From Oscillospiraceae bacterium (GTDB taxonomy: Bacteria; Bacillota; Clostridia; Oscillospirales; Ruminococcaceae), in assembly GCA_029098085.1 (NCBI GenBank), contig JAQXNQ010000370.1, positions 1-5,513 on the forward strand: a stretch of DNA of 5,513 bases. The letters run 5' to 3'. The position numbers and the translations under genes were made by a program. Under the pieces are notes generated by a model. That model had not been told where the DNA came from. It made no database searches and saw nothing but the letters and a program-made list of their open reading frames with translations. Positions 1 to 5,437 of the stretch are shown piece after piece. Within the stretch, counting starts at the first letter, position 1. Each line of letters starts with the position of its first letter.

Positions 1-683
1 AGAATCAGCAGCACCACGCCGCCGGTGACGTACAGGCTGTACCAGCGCACCCGCCGGGGCAGATGGGAGAGGTCATGCTTGCGCCGCTGCATCATGTAGT
101 CGATGTTGCCCTGATTCTGGACGATGGCGCAGATCACCGCCTCGATGACGAAGGGCCAGATCAGGGCGTTCATGCTGTATTCTGCCTTCAGACCCCAGAA
201 AACCACCATGGCGAAGGCGCCGGTGCCCAGACCAATGCCCAGCAGGCTCCGGGGCAGCAGCTCGGCGTACAGCTCCTCGGTATGGCGGGAGGCGTAGAGA
301 ATGCAGAAAACCGATCCGCCCAGGGTCGCCAGCAGCGCCAGCTCCGGCCGGAACCGGAGCACCGTCCACAAAACGGCCAGCAGGTAGGGCACCGCCAGCA
401 CCAGATTGGCCAGTATGACCTGCAGCCGCCTGCCCTCTTCGTTTTTCAGCAGCAGATGACTGCGCAGCAGCGCCGCGCCTGCGCCCAGCCAGGCAAAGAC
501 GATGCAGGGCAGAAAATACCCTACCGCCATTTTCCAGTCAGCGTCCCTGAAAATCACATGTACTTCGGGATCCAGACCGATGGTGGTGGCGGCGTAGACC
601 AGCGGCCAGACCGTCAGGGGAAAGGCCGTCAGACAGAGGGCCCACAGGATGGTCATGTGCAGGGGCGTCCCGGTTTTTTTCAT
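1..683 (-). CDS. Polytopic membrane protein, N-terminal part (runs off the window)
   Basis: The minus-strand frame is open from an ATG at 683 to the window edge, giving 227 complete codons and no stop. The start overlaps the DUF58 stop as ATGA and is preceded by AAGGAGGG (690-697) six bases upstream, so translational coupling is likely. The protein begins MKKTGTPLHM and has about seven hydrophobic stretches, near residues 11-35, 52-74, 89-108, 114-130, 147-165, 171-188 and from 214 on. A basic loop (QRRKHDLSHLPRRVR, about 199-213) precedes the last one. In MoxR-DUF58 operons the next gene is often a membrane protein with a transglutaminase-like core and sometimes DUF4129. No such domain lies in the visible part, although it could follow beyond base 1. 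It is probably a membrane partner of the DUF58 and MoxR proteins (inference). That the gene is real is well supported; its function is not. Confidence 0.85.
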   Translation of the reverse strand, partial: MKKTGTPLHMTILWALCLTAFPLTVWPLVYAATTIGLDPEVHVIFRDADWKMAVGYFLPCIVFAWLGAGAALLRSHLLLKNEEGRRLQVILANLVLAVPYLLAVLWTVLRFRPELALLATLGGSVFCILYASRHTEELYAELLPRSLLGIGLGTGAFAMVVFWGLKAEYSMNALIWPFVIEAVICAIVQNQGNIDYMMQRRKHDLSHLPRRVRWYSLYVTGGVVLLI

Positions 684-1813
684 GCCTCTCCCTCCTTTTC
701 CGCCGTCACGACGGCCACATCAAAGCCGCTCCAGTCCAGATCACCGAGCAAAGGCGCCGACGCCAGAAACTTCACATGGGCGCCCTCCTGCTCCTTGCGG
801 GCGGCGAAGTCCAGCAGCTCCCGGCTCAGGTAGGCCGTCACAATGACAATGTCGGTGGAGGTCACATCGGCGTAGACATTCTGCAGATAGACCGCGAAAT
901 CCTCGGTGGAGTGGAGCTGCAGCCGGGCGAGGATCTGCAGCAGCCCTTCCACATGCTCCCGGCCCCAGTATTCGGCGGTGGCGATGGACTGACGGCTCTT
1001 TTCCTCCACCGTGCCGTTGCAGAGGAAGCGCAGGGGCATACCGGTGCGCAGGGTCGTGTCAAATACCCCGGCGCAGACCCGGATGGCGTTTTCGATCTCG
1101 TCCCGGCGGACGACCTCGTGCTGCTCGTATTGCTGGGACTGCATATTCAGCAGCACCGTCACGCTCTGACGGGTGGTGTAGTCGTTCTGGAAGACCATCA
1201 GCTGCTGCTCCCGGGCGGTGGCGTTCCAGTGAATCAGGTTCATCGGCTCCCGGCCGGTGTACTCCCGCACGCCGGAGATGTAAAAGGGATCCGGCACCAG
1301 CTGCCGCCGCACCATGATGTCGCCGGTCAGATACCGGGGAGACACCGACAGCTCCCCCTCCTCCAGCGGACGGGGCAGCACCAGAATCCGGGCGCCCGAT
1401 TCACCGGCCCTGGACAGGGAGGAAAAGCCCAGCAGATCGGTGGAAACCAGCACCACCTGCTCGATGGAGAATTCTCCCCGCTTGAGGCAGCGCACCTTCC
1501 ACCGGCGCACCACCCGCTGATGGCTGCGCACCATGAAAAAGCTGGGCACGAACCGGTTCTGGTCGGTGACCACCGACTGAGCGCCGGCGAAATCCAGCCA
1601 GCGGGAGGTGGTGATCTCAGTCTTGAACCAGGGCAGAGGAAGCCACTTTTTGTTGCGGATCTCCTCGATCAGTTCGATTTCATCGCCTTCGCAGGCCTGC
1701 GAGGTGGACAGGGTACAGTGATATTCGAGGTTGCGGAAGGCGTATTTTTTGTAAAGCGTATTTTGCAGGGCGAAGAGCAGAAGGATCATCGCCGCAACGG
1801 CAAGAAATTCCAT
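680..1813 (-). CDS. DUF58 domain-containing protein
   Basis: This 377-residue protein has one N-terminal membrane segment (about residues 3-19), then a beta-rich region and the DUF58 signature near residues 182-201. That signature reads VREYTGREPMNLIHWNATAR and matches the family pattern R-E-Y-x-x-G-[DE]-x-x-x-x-I-x-W-x-x-[ST]-A-R. The C-terminal half (about 215-375) has alternating hydrophobic strands (SVTVLLNMQ, TDIVIVTAYLS, FDVAVVTAE), consistent with the vWA-like fold these proteins usually have. The ATG at 1813 is the only sensible start: an in-frame stop lies at 1864-1862, no ATG lies between, and GGAGGG is seven bases upstream. Many relatives have two N-terminal membrane helices; only one is clear here. 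DUF58 proteins are encoded beside MoxR ATPases and are probably their clients or partners at the membrane; the biochemical activity is unknown. The stop overlaps the next gene by four bases, so those two are co-translated. The family call is firm. Confidence 0.93.
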   Translation of the reverse strand: MEFLAVAAMILLLFALQNTLYKKYAFRNLEYHCTLSTSQACEGDEIELIEEIRNKKWLPLPWFKTEITTSRWLDFAGAQSVVTDQNRFVPSFFMVRSHQRVVRRWKVRCLKRGEFSIEQVVLVSTDLLGFSSLSRAGESGARILVLPRPLEEGELSVSPRYLTGDIMVRRQLVPDPFYISGVREYTGREPMNLIHWNATAREQQLMVFQNDYTTRQSVTVLLNMQSQQYEQHEVVRRDEIENAIRVCAGVFDTTLRTGMPLRFLCNGTVEEKSRQSIATAEYWGREHVEGLLQILARLQLHSTEDFAVYLQNVYADVTSTDIVIVTAYLSRELLDFAARKEQEGAHVKFLASAPLLGDLDWSGFDVAVVTAEKEGEA

Positions 1814-1814
1814 G

Positions 1815-1835
1815 AAAAAACCCTCCGGGCTTTTT
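1815..1835 (-). promoter_or_regulatory. Ribosome binding site of the DUF58 gene inside a terminator-like hairpin
   Basis: Read on the minus strand, AAAAAGCCC, a GGA loop and GGGTTTTTT form a nine-pair stem with one G-T wobble, directly before the ATG at 1813. The Shine-Dalgarno GGAGGG (1826-1821) lies in the loop and right arm, so folding would hide it. The shape, a short GC core followed by a T run, also resembles a weak intrinsic terminator. The bases are seen; any regulatory effect is inference. Confidence 0.45.
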
Positions 1836-1839
1836 AGTG

Positions 1840-2068
1840 AATAGTGAAGAGTTGAAATGTGCTAAGGGGCAAAACCTGCTTAATAAGGAAGAAGGAAATG
1901 GGAAGCTGCCCTCCGCAGAGGGCTGAGGGAGTGAATGAGCACAGCTTTCCAATGCGTACCCGCTGACGACTGTCATCTTCCCTTTCCCGATTGTAGGGAA
2001 CGGCGTCCTCGACGTCCCGCGGCGTCCCCCCACGATGAAAAACCGGCGGGTTCTTCCAAAGTCTCTCA
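1840..2068. repeat. Candidate dispersed intergenic repeat element, no gene
   Basis: No frame here has a ribosome binding site or recognisable protein. Two clear stem-loops are present: GCCCTC-CGCA-GAGGGC at 1908-1923, and GGCGTC-CTC-GACGTC at about 2001-2015 (six pairs, one of them G-T). From memory, the surrounding minus-strand text (GGGACGTCGAGGACGCCG, then TTCCCTACAATC) resembles a short repeat scattered between genes in Faecalibacterium-like genomes, where its translations are sometimes misannotated as small proteins. This was not searched. I see no convincing promoter for the DUF58 gene in this stretch. Confidence 0.45.
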
Positions 2069-2070
2069 AA

Positions 2071-2130
2071 AAACCCACCCTTTTTTCAGCACGAAACTCA
2101 AAACCCACCCTTTTTCCGCAAAACCCGAAA
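2071..2130. repeat. Partial 30-base tandem duplication
   Basis: The ten bases AAACCCACCC followed by a T run occur at 2071 and again at 2101, exactly 30 bases apart. The downstream halves of the two copies (TTTTTTCAGCA and TTTTTCCGCA) are related with small changes, so this is a decayed duplication rather than a perfect one. It joins the intergenic repeat on the left to the minisatellite on the right. Confidence 0.5.
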
Positions 2131-2137
2131 AAGCCTT

Positions 2138-2275
2138 ACGGATACGGATACTGAAAAAGATACGGAAAAGGATGATGATACAGATGCTGATACGGATACG
2201 GATGCTGATACGGATACGGATGCTGATACGGGTGCTGATACGGATACGGACGCAGAAACGGACGCAGACGCCGGA
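2138..2275. repeat. Minisatellite of GATACG/GATGCT hexamers with an 18-base higher unit
   Basis: The tract is built from six-base words GATACG and GATGCT plus variants. An 18-base unit, GATGCTGATACGGATACG, occurs at 2183-2200 and 2201-2218. A 12-base part copy follows at 2219-2230, then a copy with one change (GGTGCT) at 2231-2248. The left edge (GATACGGATACTGAAAAA) and right edge (GACGCAGAAACGGACGCA) are diverged versions. Because the period is a multiple of three, no reading frame is interrupted. The plus strand reads Asp-Thr/Ala/Glu repeats between stops at 2036-2038 and 2336-2338 but has no ATG. The minus strand reads Ser-Val/Ala repeats without a ribosome binding site. I do not call a gene. 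Confidence 0.8.
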
Positions 2276-2290
2276 GCAGCTGACGCTGCA

Positions 2291-2313
2291 AAAAAGGCGG
2301 GCTTCGCCTCTTT
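2291..2313 (-). terminator. Possible intrinsic terminator between moxR and the DUF58 gene
   Basis: On the minus strand AAAGAGGCG, an AAGCC loop and CGCCTTTTT form a nine-pair stem with one G-T wobble and a GC core, and the right arm runs into a stretch of six or seven T. This is 322 bases past the moxR stop and would end or reduce transcription before the DUF58 gene. The U tract partly pairs with the stem, and the site lies at the edge of low-complexity DNA, so it may be fortuitous. Confidence 0.35.
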
Positions 2314-2337
2314 GAGCAGCAGCACTTTACTGCGCTG

Positions 2338-2397
2338 AAAACCGAACGGTTTTTCAAATAACCGAACGGTTTCCAAAAAAACCGAATGGTTTTTAAA
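2338..2397. repeat. Three 20-base-spaced palindromic repeats (ACCGAACGGT core)
   Basis: The core ACCGAACGGT starts at 2341 and 2361, and ACCGAATGGT at 2381, giving a period of exactly 20 bases. Flanking A and T runs extend each to AAACCG-AA-CGGTTT-like inverted repeats. A diverged fourth phase begins at 2401 (CCCGATAATG). The period is not a multiple of three, so this is not coding. It could be a small array of protein binding sites or simply repeat expansion; the sequence alone cannot decide. Confidence 0.7.
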
Positions 2398-2401
2398 AAA
2401 C

Positions 2402-2536
2402 CCGATAATGAGGATGAAGCTGCTGCTGAAGAAGATAGTGAAGCTGTCGCTGAGAATGATGCTGCTGCAGAATCCGATGCTGCGGAAGAAAACGATGCCG
2501 AAAAAGACGCGGAAGAAGCTGCTGCAAATGCTGCCG
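2402..2536. repeat. Second low-complexity tract (GAT/GAA/GCT triplets)
   Basis: Triplets GAT, GAA, GCT, GCA and AAT dominate without a clean period. The plus strand reads an Asp/Glu/Ala-rich stretch and the minus strand an Ala/Ser-rich one. The plus-strand frame has an ATG at 2386 but no ribosome binding site, and it runs on as the antisense of moxR. The composition echoes the minisatellite at 2138-2275, suggesting both tracts grew by the same process or are remains of one acidic-repeat gene. I see no supported gene. Confidence 0.55.
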
Positions 2537-2593
2537 CACGGCGCCCCTCCTCAGCCGGTGCTTTCCCCTGCCGCCTTTTCAGCAGCAGCAATC

Positions 2594-2611
2594 CGCCGGC
2601 CCCGGCCGGCG
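2594..2611. other. GC-rich hairpin just downstream of moxR
   Basis: CGCCGGCC, a CC loop and GGCCGGCG form an eight-base perfect inverted repeat 24 bases after the moxR stop. No T run follows on either strand, so it is not a classical intrinsic terminator. It could stabilise the 3' end of a moxR transcript or cause pausing (inference). Confidence 0.5.
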
Positions 2612-2634
2612 CTGCGCAGAGCAGAAAGCTTTCC

Positions 2635-3582
<948 letters not shown>

Positions 3583-3593
3583 ATGGGATGTTT

Positions 3594-3600
3594 CCTCCTT
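3594..3600 (-). promoter_or_regulatory. Ribosome binding site that sets the moxR start
   Basis: AAGGAGG on the minus strand sits 11 bases before the ATG at 3582. It falls just downstream of the predicted transcription start near 3615, leaving a leader of about 33 bases. This supports the MEQSVS start over the upstream in-frame ATG. Confidence 0.8.
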
Positions 3601-3621
3601 GTGATTAATTAGACATCTAAC

Positions 3622-3650
3622 ATTATACTCCCCGGGCGGGCCCTTGTCCA
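3622..3650 (-). promoter_or_regulatory. Promoter of moxR
   Basis: On the minus strand a -35 box TGGACA (3650-3645) is followed by a 17-base spacer and a perfect -10 box TATAAT (3627-3622). Upstream DNA (about 3655-3720) is rich in A runs on this strand, which could help polymerase binding. The spacer is unusually GC-rich. Transcription should start near 3615. The site matches the vegetative sigma factor consensus. Confidence 0.8.
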
Positions 3651-3732
3651 GTTCTTTTTTGTGCATATTTGCCGCCTTTTTTCGGGCAGAGTGTCTGATT
3701 TTTTATGGTTTTTTATTTGACTGATGGAGATT

Positions 3733-3776
3733 CCGCTTCGGACGGGGCCTGCCCCATCCCGGCAGCCCCGGAGCGG
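3733..3776. other. Long stem-loop between the divergent promoters
   Basis: CGGGGCCTGCC (3743-3753) pairs with GGCAGCCCCG (3761-3770) with one bulged C and a seven-base loop. An outer CCGCT/AGCGG pair (3733-3737 and 3772-3776) extends it. Neither strand has a T run after it, so it is not a standard terminator. It ends 13 bases before the -35 box of the plus-strand promoter and may be a palindromic intergenic unit or insulator (inference). Confidence 0.5.
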
Positions 3777-3789
3777 CATCCGCAGCACC

Positions 3790-3818
3790 TTGACAAAATG
3801 CGTAGAATATGATATATT
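3790..3818 (+). promoter_or_regulatory. Consensus promoter of the small membrane protein gene
   Basis: A perfect -35 box TTGACA (3790-3795), a 17-base spacer and TATATT (3813-3818) are present. TGA just before the -10 box makes it an extended -10 site. Transcription should start near 3825, giving a leader of about 34 bases that contains the palindrome AAAATATTTT (3829-3838). This is the strongest promoter in the window by consensus. Confidence 0.88.
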
Positions 3819-3843
3819 ATTCTTAGGAAAAATATTTTCAGAG

Positions 3844-3851
3844 AAAGGAGG
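3844..3851 (+). promoter_or_regulatory. Ribosome binding site that sets the small gene's start
   Basis: AAAGGAGG lies seven bases before the ATG at 3859. The earlier in-frame ATG at 3724 lies upstream of the promoter and inside or beside the hairpin region, so it cannot be the start of this transcript. Confidence 0.85.
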
Positions 3852-3858
3852 ACCTCTT

Positions 3859-4104
3859 ATGGAAAAGCTGTCTCATCTGCTGCGCATGAACTGGCTGAAG
3901 GTGCCGGATGTCCTGTATGATATTCTGCTGTTCGGCGGATGGATCGGCCTGATCGTCCCGGCGGCGCTGCTGATCCGGGGGATCATCCGCAAACAGAGCG
4001 GGAAAGCATCGGCCGTGCAGCTGGCCGTGCTGGCGGTCTCGCTGCTGGCGATAGTGCTGACCATGACGGGAAAGATCGCGGCGATGACGATGTTTGGAGG
4101 ATAG
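3859..4104 (+). CDS. Small two-helix membrane protein of unknown function (81 residues)
   Basis: The protein starts MEKLSHLLRMNWLKVPDVLY and ends AAMTMFGG. Two hydrophobic segments stand out: about residues 19-43 (rich in Leu, Ile and Gly, ending RGIIR) and 52-70 (VQLAVLAVSLLAIVLTMT). A short basic loop, RKQSGK, lies between them. There is no signal peptidase site, cysteine pair or known motif. A consensus promoter and a strong, well-spaced ribosome binding site make this a real gene despite its size. It is transcribed divergently from moxR and convergently with the aldolase gene, so it is alone in its transcript. I do not recognise the family. A small envelope protein or a regulatory partner of a larger membrane complex is possible, but nothing in the sequence settles this. 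Confidence 0.82.
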   Translation: MEKLSHLLRMNWLKVPDVLYDILLFGGWIGLIVPAALLIRGIIRKQSGKASAVQLAVLAVSLLAIVLTMTGKIAAMTMFGG

Positions 4105-4114
4105 GTGTTTCGCA

Positions 4115-4130
4115 GGGAAAGGCCTTTCCC
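4115..4130. other. 16-base perfect palindrome after the small gene
   Basis: GGGAAAGGCCTTTCCC begins 11 bases after the stop at 4104. It can fold as a six-pair stem with a GGCC loop. On the plus strand it is followed by TTCCCGG rather than a T run, so termination would be weak. GCAGGGAAA (4112-4120) is also complementary to TTTCCCTGC (4222-4230), giving an alternative long-range pairing. Confidence 0.5.
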
Positions 4131-4188
4131 TTCCCGGCAGCTTATGGAAGGTTCGCCGTTGATTGGCGCAGACCGCCGATCAGCCGTG

Positions 4189-4224
4189 CTGCTGCCGGTG
4201 CGCCGACGTGCAGCAGGTTCTTTT
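4189..4224 (+). terminator. Weak terminator candidate for the small membrane protein gene
   Basis: CTGCTGC (4189-4195) pairs with GCAGCAG (4210-4216) around a GC-rich loop that contains a further CGG/CCG pair. GTTCTTTT follows on the plus strand. The loop is long and the T run interrupted, so this is only a possibility. Confidence 0.3.
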
Positions 4225-4230
4225 CCCTGC

Positions 4231-4272
4231 AAAAAACCTCCCGCTCCGAAGCCGAAGCCCCGGAGCGGGAGG
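4231..4272 (-). terminator. Intrinsic terminator of the aldolase gene
   Basis: CCTCCCGCTCCG (4237-4248) and CGGAGCGGGAGG (4261-4272) form a perfect 12-pair stem with a 12-base loop. On the minus strand the hairpin is followed directly by six T (4236-4231). It begins 27 bases after the aldolase stop. On the plus strand it is followed by AAGGGGG, so it is not bidirectional. Confidence 0.93.
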
Positions 4273-4299
4273 AAGGGGGAAGTATGTCTGATTCAGGAA

Positions 4300-5163
4300 T
4301 CAAGCCTTGCCGACAGAGCCGAACAGCTCCATCTTTTCCTTGACAGTGGCGCGGATGGCCTCGAAGCCGGGAGCCAGCAGCTTGCGGGGGTCGAAGCCCT
4401 TGCCCTGCTGATCCTTGCCAGCCTCGATGTACTTGCGGGTGGCCTCAGCAAAGGCCAGCTGGCACTCGGTGTTGACGTTGATCTTGGCAACGCCCAGAGA
4501 AATGGCCTTCTTGATCATGTCGGCAGGAATGCCGGTGCCGCCGTGGAGCACCAGAGGCATGTCGCCCACCTTTTCCTTGACAGCGGCCAGGGTCTCGAAG
4601 CTCAGGCCGGGCCAGTTTGCGGGGTACTTGCCGTGGATGTTGCCGATGCCGGCAGCCAGCATGGTCACGCCCAGATCGGCGATCATCTTGCACTCAGCGG
4701 GATCGGCGCACTCACCCATGCCCACAACGCCGTCTTCCTCGCCGCCGATGGAGCCGACCTCGGCCTCCAGGGACAGACCCAGGATATTGCAGGCGTTGAC
4801 CAGCTCGGTGGTCTTCTGCACGTTCTCTTCAATGGGATAGTGGGAGCCGTCGAACATGATGGAGGAGAAGCCCGCCAGAATGCACTTCTTGGCGCCCTCG
4901 TAGGAGCCGTGATCCAGGTGCAGCGCCACGGGAACGGTGATGTTCAGCTCCTCCAGCAGGCCGTTGACCATGCCGACCACGGTCTTGTAGCCGCCCATGT
5001 ACTTGCCGGCGCCCTCAGAGACACCGAGGATGACGGGGCTGCTCAGCTCCTGAGCGGTGAGCAGAATGGCTTTGGTCCACTCCAGGTTGTTGATGTTGAA
5101 CTGGCCAACGGCATATTTGCCCTCTCTGGCCTTGGTGAGCATTTCTTTTGCAGAAACCAGCAT
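4300..5163 (-). CDS. fba: Class II fructose-bisphosphate aldolase
   Basis: This zinc-dependent cytosolic enzyme splits fructose 1,6-bisphosphate into dihydroxyacetone phosphate and glyceraldehyde 3-phosphate in glycolysis and catalyses the reverse reaction in gluconeogenesis. The 287-residue protein begins MLVSAKEMLTKAREGKYAVG, as Bacillus-type FbaA proteins do (about 285 residues). Key sites are LHLDHG (81-86, with Asp84 the expected catalytic acid and His85 a zinc ligand), LEAEVGSIGGEED (132-144), GNIHGKYP (174-181, zinc ligand His177), LHGGTG (206-211, zinc ligand His207) and the phosphate-binding KINVNT (227-232). No site is lost. A longer frame would add 24 residues, but GGAGG nine bases before the ATG at 5163 and the family N-terminus fix the start. 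It has its own promoter, structured leader and terminator, so it is monocistronic. A tagatose-bisphosphate or other ketose-bisphosphate aldolase is the main alternative; without sugar-catabolism neighbours, glycolytic Fba is more likely. Confidence 0.95.
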   Translation of the reverse strand: MLVSAKEMLTKAREGKYAVGQFNINNLEWTKAILLTAQELSSPVILGVSEGAGKYMGGYKTVVGMVNGLLEELNITVPVALHLDHGSYEGAKKCILAGFSSIMFDGSHYPIEENVQKTTELVNACNILGLSLEAEVGSIGGEEDGVVGMGECADPAECKMIADLGVTMLAAGIGNIHGKYPANWPGLSFETLAAVKEKVGDMPLVLHGGTGIPADMIKKAISLGVAKINVNTECQLAFAEATRKYIEAGKDQQGKGFDPRKLLAPGFEAIRATVKEKMELFGSVGKA

Positions 5164-5172
5164 CTGTAAAAA

Positions 5173-5177
5173 CCTCC
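5173..5177 (-). promoter_or_regulatory. Ribosome binding site of fba
   Basis: GGAGG on the minus strand (within TCTGGAGGT) lies nine bases before the ATG at 5163 and decides the start. A complementary CCUCC occurs upstream in the same leader (transcript positions 5217-5213), so the site could be masked. Confidence 0.8.
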
Positions 5178-5192
5178 AGATTGATTTTGGCA

Positions 5193-5230
5193 CCGGTGCA
5201 GCTGACACCGGCGGAGGAACTGCCCGCCGG
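5193..5230 (-). promoter_or_regulatory. fba leader with two mutually exclusive hairpins
   Basis: In transcript order the first hairpin is CCGGCGG (5230-5224) with CCGCCGG (5214-5208). The second is CCGGUG (5211-5206) with CACCGG (5198-5193), with a seven-base loop. Both need bases 5211-5208, so only one can form at a time. The first hairpin also holds part of the CCUCC segment (5217-5213) that could pair with the ribosome binding site. This layout would suit attenuation or translation control, but no known riboswitch consensus was recognised and no T run follows either hairpin. Confidence 0.45.
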
Positions 5231-5256
5231 AGCATGGCCTGTCCTCATACGGTTTT

Positions 5257-5285
5257 ATTATACTGTATCTGAATGGAAAATGCAA
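5257..5285 (-). promoter_or_regulatory. Promoter of fba
   Basis: On the minus strand TTGCAT (5285-5280), a 17-base spacer and a perfect TATAAT (5262-5257) form a good vegetative promoter. Transcription should start near 5250, giving a leader of about 87 bases. Confidence 0.83.
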
Positions 5286-5300
5286 GAACTTTCCGCAGAG

Positions 5301-5333
5301 AAGAAGAAAAAAGCGGGAAATGCTTCCTGCTTT
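5301..5333 (-). terminator. Intrinsic terminator of an upstream transcript from outside the window
   Basis: AAAGCGGGAA (5310-5319) and TTCCTGCTTT (5324-5333) form a ten-pair stem with one G-T wobble and an ATGC loop. On the minus strand the stem runs into TTTTCTTCTT (5310-5301). It sits 16 bases upstream of the fba -35 box and would isolate fba from transcription entering from the right. Confidence 0.65.
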
Positions 5334-5338
5334 CAGCG

Positions 5339-5365
5339 TGTCGATAAAGGCAACGCTTATCGACA
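5339..5365. other. Nine-base inverted repeat (TGTCGATAA / TTATCGACA)
   Basis: The arms are perfect and enclose a nine-base loop, AGGCAACGC. No T run follows on either strand. TATCGACC occurs again at about 5450. It may be an operator-like site or part of the repeat cluster to the right. Confidence 0.55.
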
Positions 5366-5388
5366 GATTGCACAAATAAAGTTCCATC

Positions 5389-5437
5389 GCTTTCGCTCGC
5401 GCGAAAGCTGAGAGAAGTCCTTATGGCCTTCTCTCGG
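5389..5437. repeat. Two abutting perfect or near-perfect hairpins, likely intergenic repeat
   Basis: GCTTTCGC (5389-5396), a TCGC loop and GCGAAAGC (5401-5408) form a perfect eight-pair stem. The next hairpin starts where it ends: GAGAGAAG (5410-5417) pairs with CTTCTCTC (5428-5435), continuing past one mismatch with CC/GG and a TTAT loop. Reading frames across this stretch have no ribosome binding site and resemble nothing known. Confidence 0.55.

Noticed and set aside
63..833. Plus-strand frame of 256 codons
   Set aside because: It is antisense to the coupled membrane protein gene, which has a start overlap, a good ribosome binding site and membrane segments.
776..1837. Plus-strand frame of 353 codons
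   Set aside because: It is antisense to the DUF58 gene, whose family signature and ribosome binding site are clear on the minus strand.
1680..2108. Minus-strand frame of 142 codons upstream of the DUF58 gene
   Set aside because: It overlaps the DUF58 gene in another frame, lacks a ribosome binding site, and its text resembles translations of dispersed intergenic repeats.
2341..2400. CRISPR array from the 20-base spaced repeats
   Set aside because: The repeats directly abut with no unique spacers, the core is only ten bases, and there are no cas genes.
2136..2591. Minus-strand Ser/Ala-rich frame of 151 codons as a serine-rich surface protein
   Set aside because: It starts at a TTG without a ribosome binding site, has no signal peptide or anchor, and changes to an unrelated Tyr/Pro-rich reading after the 20-base palindromes. 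Low complexity explains it better.
4105..5169. Plus-strand frame of 354 codons directly after the small membrane gene
   Set aside because: It is antisense to the fully conserved aldolase and crosses its terminator; no ribosome binding site precedes it.
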